Assembly: GCA_944358525.1 (NCBI GenBank)
Contig: CALVRI010000012.1
Coordinates: forward strand, 1 to 33,182
DNA: 33,182 bases
Direction: 5' to 3'
Source: an uncultured Bacilli bacterium
Lineage (GTDB): Bacteria; Bacillota_I; Bacilli_A; RF39; UBA660
Numbering within the stretch: the first letter of the stretch is position 1; every line of letters starts with the position of its first letter. This document shows positions 31,946 to 33,182 of this stretch, one piece after another. Under the pieces are notes generated by a model. The model made no database searches, was not told the origin of the DNA, and saw nothing but the letters and a program-made list of their open reading frames with translations. The position numbers and the translations under genes were made by a program.

Positions 31946-32881
31946 ATGAAAAAAATTTCATTAGTTGTTCCATGTTACAACGAACAAGAAGTAATTAAAC
32001 TATTTTATGCAGAAATACAAAAAATAAAAAAAGATTTTAAAGATGTAACCTTTGAGATTATTTTTGTTAATGATGGTTCTAAAGATAAAACATTAGAATT
32101 AATGAGAGAATTATCTGAAAACGATGATGTAAGATATGTCTCTTTTTCAAGAAACTTTGGAAAAGAAGCAGCTATGTATGCTGGTCTTGAAGCTTCAACT
32201 GGAGACTATGTAGCTATTATGGATGCTGATTTACAAGATCCACCAGCACTTTTAAAAGAAATGTATGAAATATTAGAGTCTGGTGAATATGATAGTGTTG
32301 CGACAAGAAGAGTAACTCGTAAAGGTGAACCAATAATTAGAAGCTTTTTTGCAAGATTATACTATAAATTAATAAACAAAATTTCAAAAACAGAAATAGT
32401 TGATGGTGCAAGAGATTTTAGATTAATGACAAGACAAATGGTTAACTCTGTTTTATCATTAAAAGAATATAACAGATTTTCTAAAGGTATTTTTTCTTGG
32501 GTAGGTTATAGAACAAAATGGCTTGAATATGAAAATGTTGAAAGAGCAGCAGGTGAGACAAAGTGGTCTTTCTGGAAACTATTTTTATATTCTTTAGAAA
32601 GCATTGTTGCTTTTTCTACAGTACCACTTTCTATAGCTTCTGTTATGGGAATACTATTTTGTTTTGTAGCTTTTATTATAATAATCTTTATAATTGTAAG
32701 AACACTTATGTATGGTGATCCAACAAGCGGTTGGCCAAGTATGGTTTGTATCATGTTTTTCATAGGGGGAGTTCAATTATTGTGTCTTGGAATTATGGGC
32801 CAATATTTATCTAAAACATATTTAGAAGTAAAGAAAAGACCAATTTATATTGTTCAAGAAACAGAAAAAGATAGAAAATAA
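31946..32881 (+). CDS. GtrB/DPM-like membrane glycosyltransferase (family 2)
   Basis: A 311-residue enzyme that probably moves a sugar from a nucleotide donor to undecaprenyl phosphate on the inner face of the membrane. The GT-A domain opens with SLVVPCYNEQEVI, then IIFVNDGSKDKT, SRNFGKEAAMYAGLEA and the metal-binding DADLQDPP. The block GARDFRLM and the W in AGETKWSFWKL are typical of the GtrB/CsbB/DPM1 group. Two C-terminal helices lie at about 228-252 and 262-290, followed by a basic tail (YLEVKKRPIYIV). AAGGTGAG is the ribosome binding site. The sugar and its final acceptor, such as teichoic acid or wall glycan, cannot be read from the sequence. A GtrA-like flippase would be expected nearby but is not intact in the window. 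Confidence 0.93.
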   Translation: MKKISLVVPCYNEQEVIKLFYAEIQKIKKDFKDVTFEIIFVNDGSKDKTLELMRELSENDDVRYVSFSRNFGKEAAMYAGLEASTGDYVAIMDADLQDPPALLKEMYEILESGEYDSVATRRVTRKGEPIIRSFFARLYYKLINKISKTEIVDGARDFRLMTRQMVNSVLSLKEYNRFSKGIFSWVGYRTKWLEYENVERAAGETKWSFWKLFLYSLESIVAFSTVPLSIASVMGILFCFVAFIIIIFIIVRTLMYGDPTSGWPSMVCIMFFIGGVQLLCLGIMGQYLSKTYLEVKKRPIYIVQETEKDRK

Positions 32882-32906
32882 ATAAGAATATTGTAGGGGA
32901 TGAATC

Positions 32907-32990
32907 ATGAAAAAACTTAAACAAATTTTAATTTATAATTTAAAAATTGAATACACCCCTAAATATGCATATGTGGTGCCAATATTTTAG
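32907..32990 (+). CDS. Short ORF after the glycosyltransferase gene, possible gene remnant
   Basis: A 27-codon frame starting MKKLKQILIYNLKIE, with a good ribosome binding site (AGGGGATG, 32895-32902). It ends at TAG 32990. The basic start followed by a broken frame suggests the beginning of a once longer gene, for example a membrane protein partnered with the glycosyltransferase, but no similarity is clear. It may equally be a small peptide gene. Confidence 0.3.
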   Translation: MKKLKQILIYNLKIEYTPKYAYVVPIF

Positions 32991-33182
32991 ACCTAATGAG
33001 CACATATTCAGTAGATTACATATTTAACTGTATTCAAAAAATAAAGATGGAAAAACGTGAATTGAAAAAGTAAATTCCTGTTTCATAAAGTGAAACGGAA
33101 ATGTAGGTTCAATGTCAAGTAGTGTTGGTGGAACCAAAAACTAATGATAAATGAACTTGTTAAGAGGGCCAAAAAATGGTCT
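32991..33182. other. Broken coding-like sequence at the window end
   Basis: All forward frames are interrupted. One frame reads VKRKCRFNVK, then a stop (33120-33122), then 20 open codons ending LVKRAKKWS at the window edge, a basic composition sometimes seen in decayed transposase genes. A hairpin, GTTTCA/TGAAAC (33080-33096), lies in the middle. I cannot assign it. Confidence 0.25.

Noticed and set aside
33060..33182. Use of TGA as tryptophan (Mycoplasma code) to join frames at the window end
   Set aside because: TGA is a true stop at 28461-28463, where a terminator begins immediately, and all long genes read correctly with the standard code.

Overview
The window is AT-rich bacterial DNA from a low-GC Gram-positive lineage. 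It is probably an uncultured Bacilli/Erysipelotrichia-like gut organism, but I infer this from gene content and cannot name a genus. The supporting signs are a Firmicutes-type S12 with its N-terminal insertion, RNase HIII, a class B sortase beside a sortase-signal surface protein, a PASTA membrane protein, strong AGGAGG-type ribosome binding sites and U-tailed terminators. TGA acts as a normal stop: one gene ends in TGA directly before a terminator. There are no tRNA or rRNA genes, no CRISPR array and no clear insertion sequence.

Layout. 1-4550: translation operon rpsL-rpsG-fusA, then tuf with its own promoter. 4560-5030: an orphan three-helix membrane protein. 5078-10862: an operon hisS-aspS, two tandem degenerate ClpX-like AAA+ paralogues, and a TtcA-family tRNA thiolase. 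10895-11141: a probable 6S RNA with promoter and terminator. 11360-16200: a 1366-residue wall-anchored adhesin overlapping a class B sortase gene. 16195-21359: housekeeping genes rnhC (-), cvpA-trx (+), comEB (-) and lspA-rluD-rhomboid (+). 21369-22184: a CDP-alcohol phosphatidyltransferase (-). 22200-22530: a control region with a candidate small RNA. 22533-31808: a cell-wall block with a glucosaminidase (+), a candidate small RNA (-), a PASTA membrane protein without a kinase (-), an alpha/beta hydrolase (-) and a GH25 lysozyme carrying twelve ricin-type lectin units (+). 31946-32881: a GtrB/DPM-like glycosyltransferase. The last 300 bases hold a short ORF and broken coding-like sequence.

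How it works together. The first third is core translation: ribosomal proteins, elongation factors, two tRNA synthetases and tRNA thiolation. The rest is largely envelope biology: surface display, lipoprotein maturation, phospholipid head-group chemistry, peptidoglycan cutting and lipid-linked sugar transfer. Promoters share a strikingly constant extended -10 (TGATATAAT five times), and several place the predicted +1 at the Shine-Dalgarno sequence.

The most unusual items are the AAA+ pair, in which H-D replaces the Walker B D-E and the pore aromatic and sensor-2 arginine are missing, and a compact minus-strand small-RNA unit at 26131-26228. Family assignments come from motifs read by eye; no database search was run.
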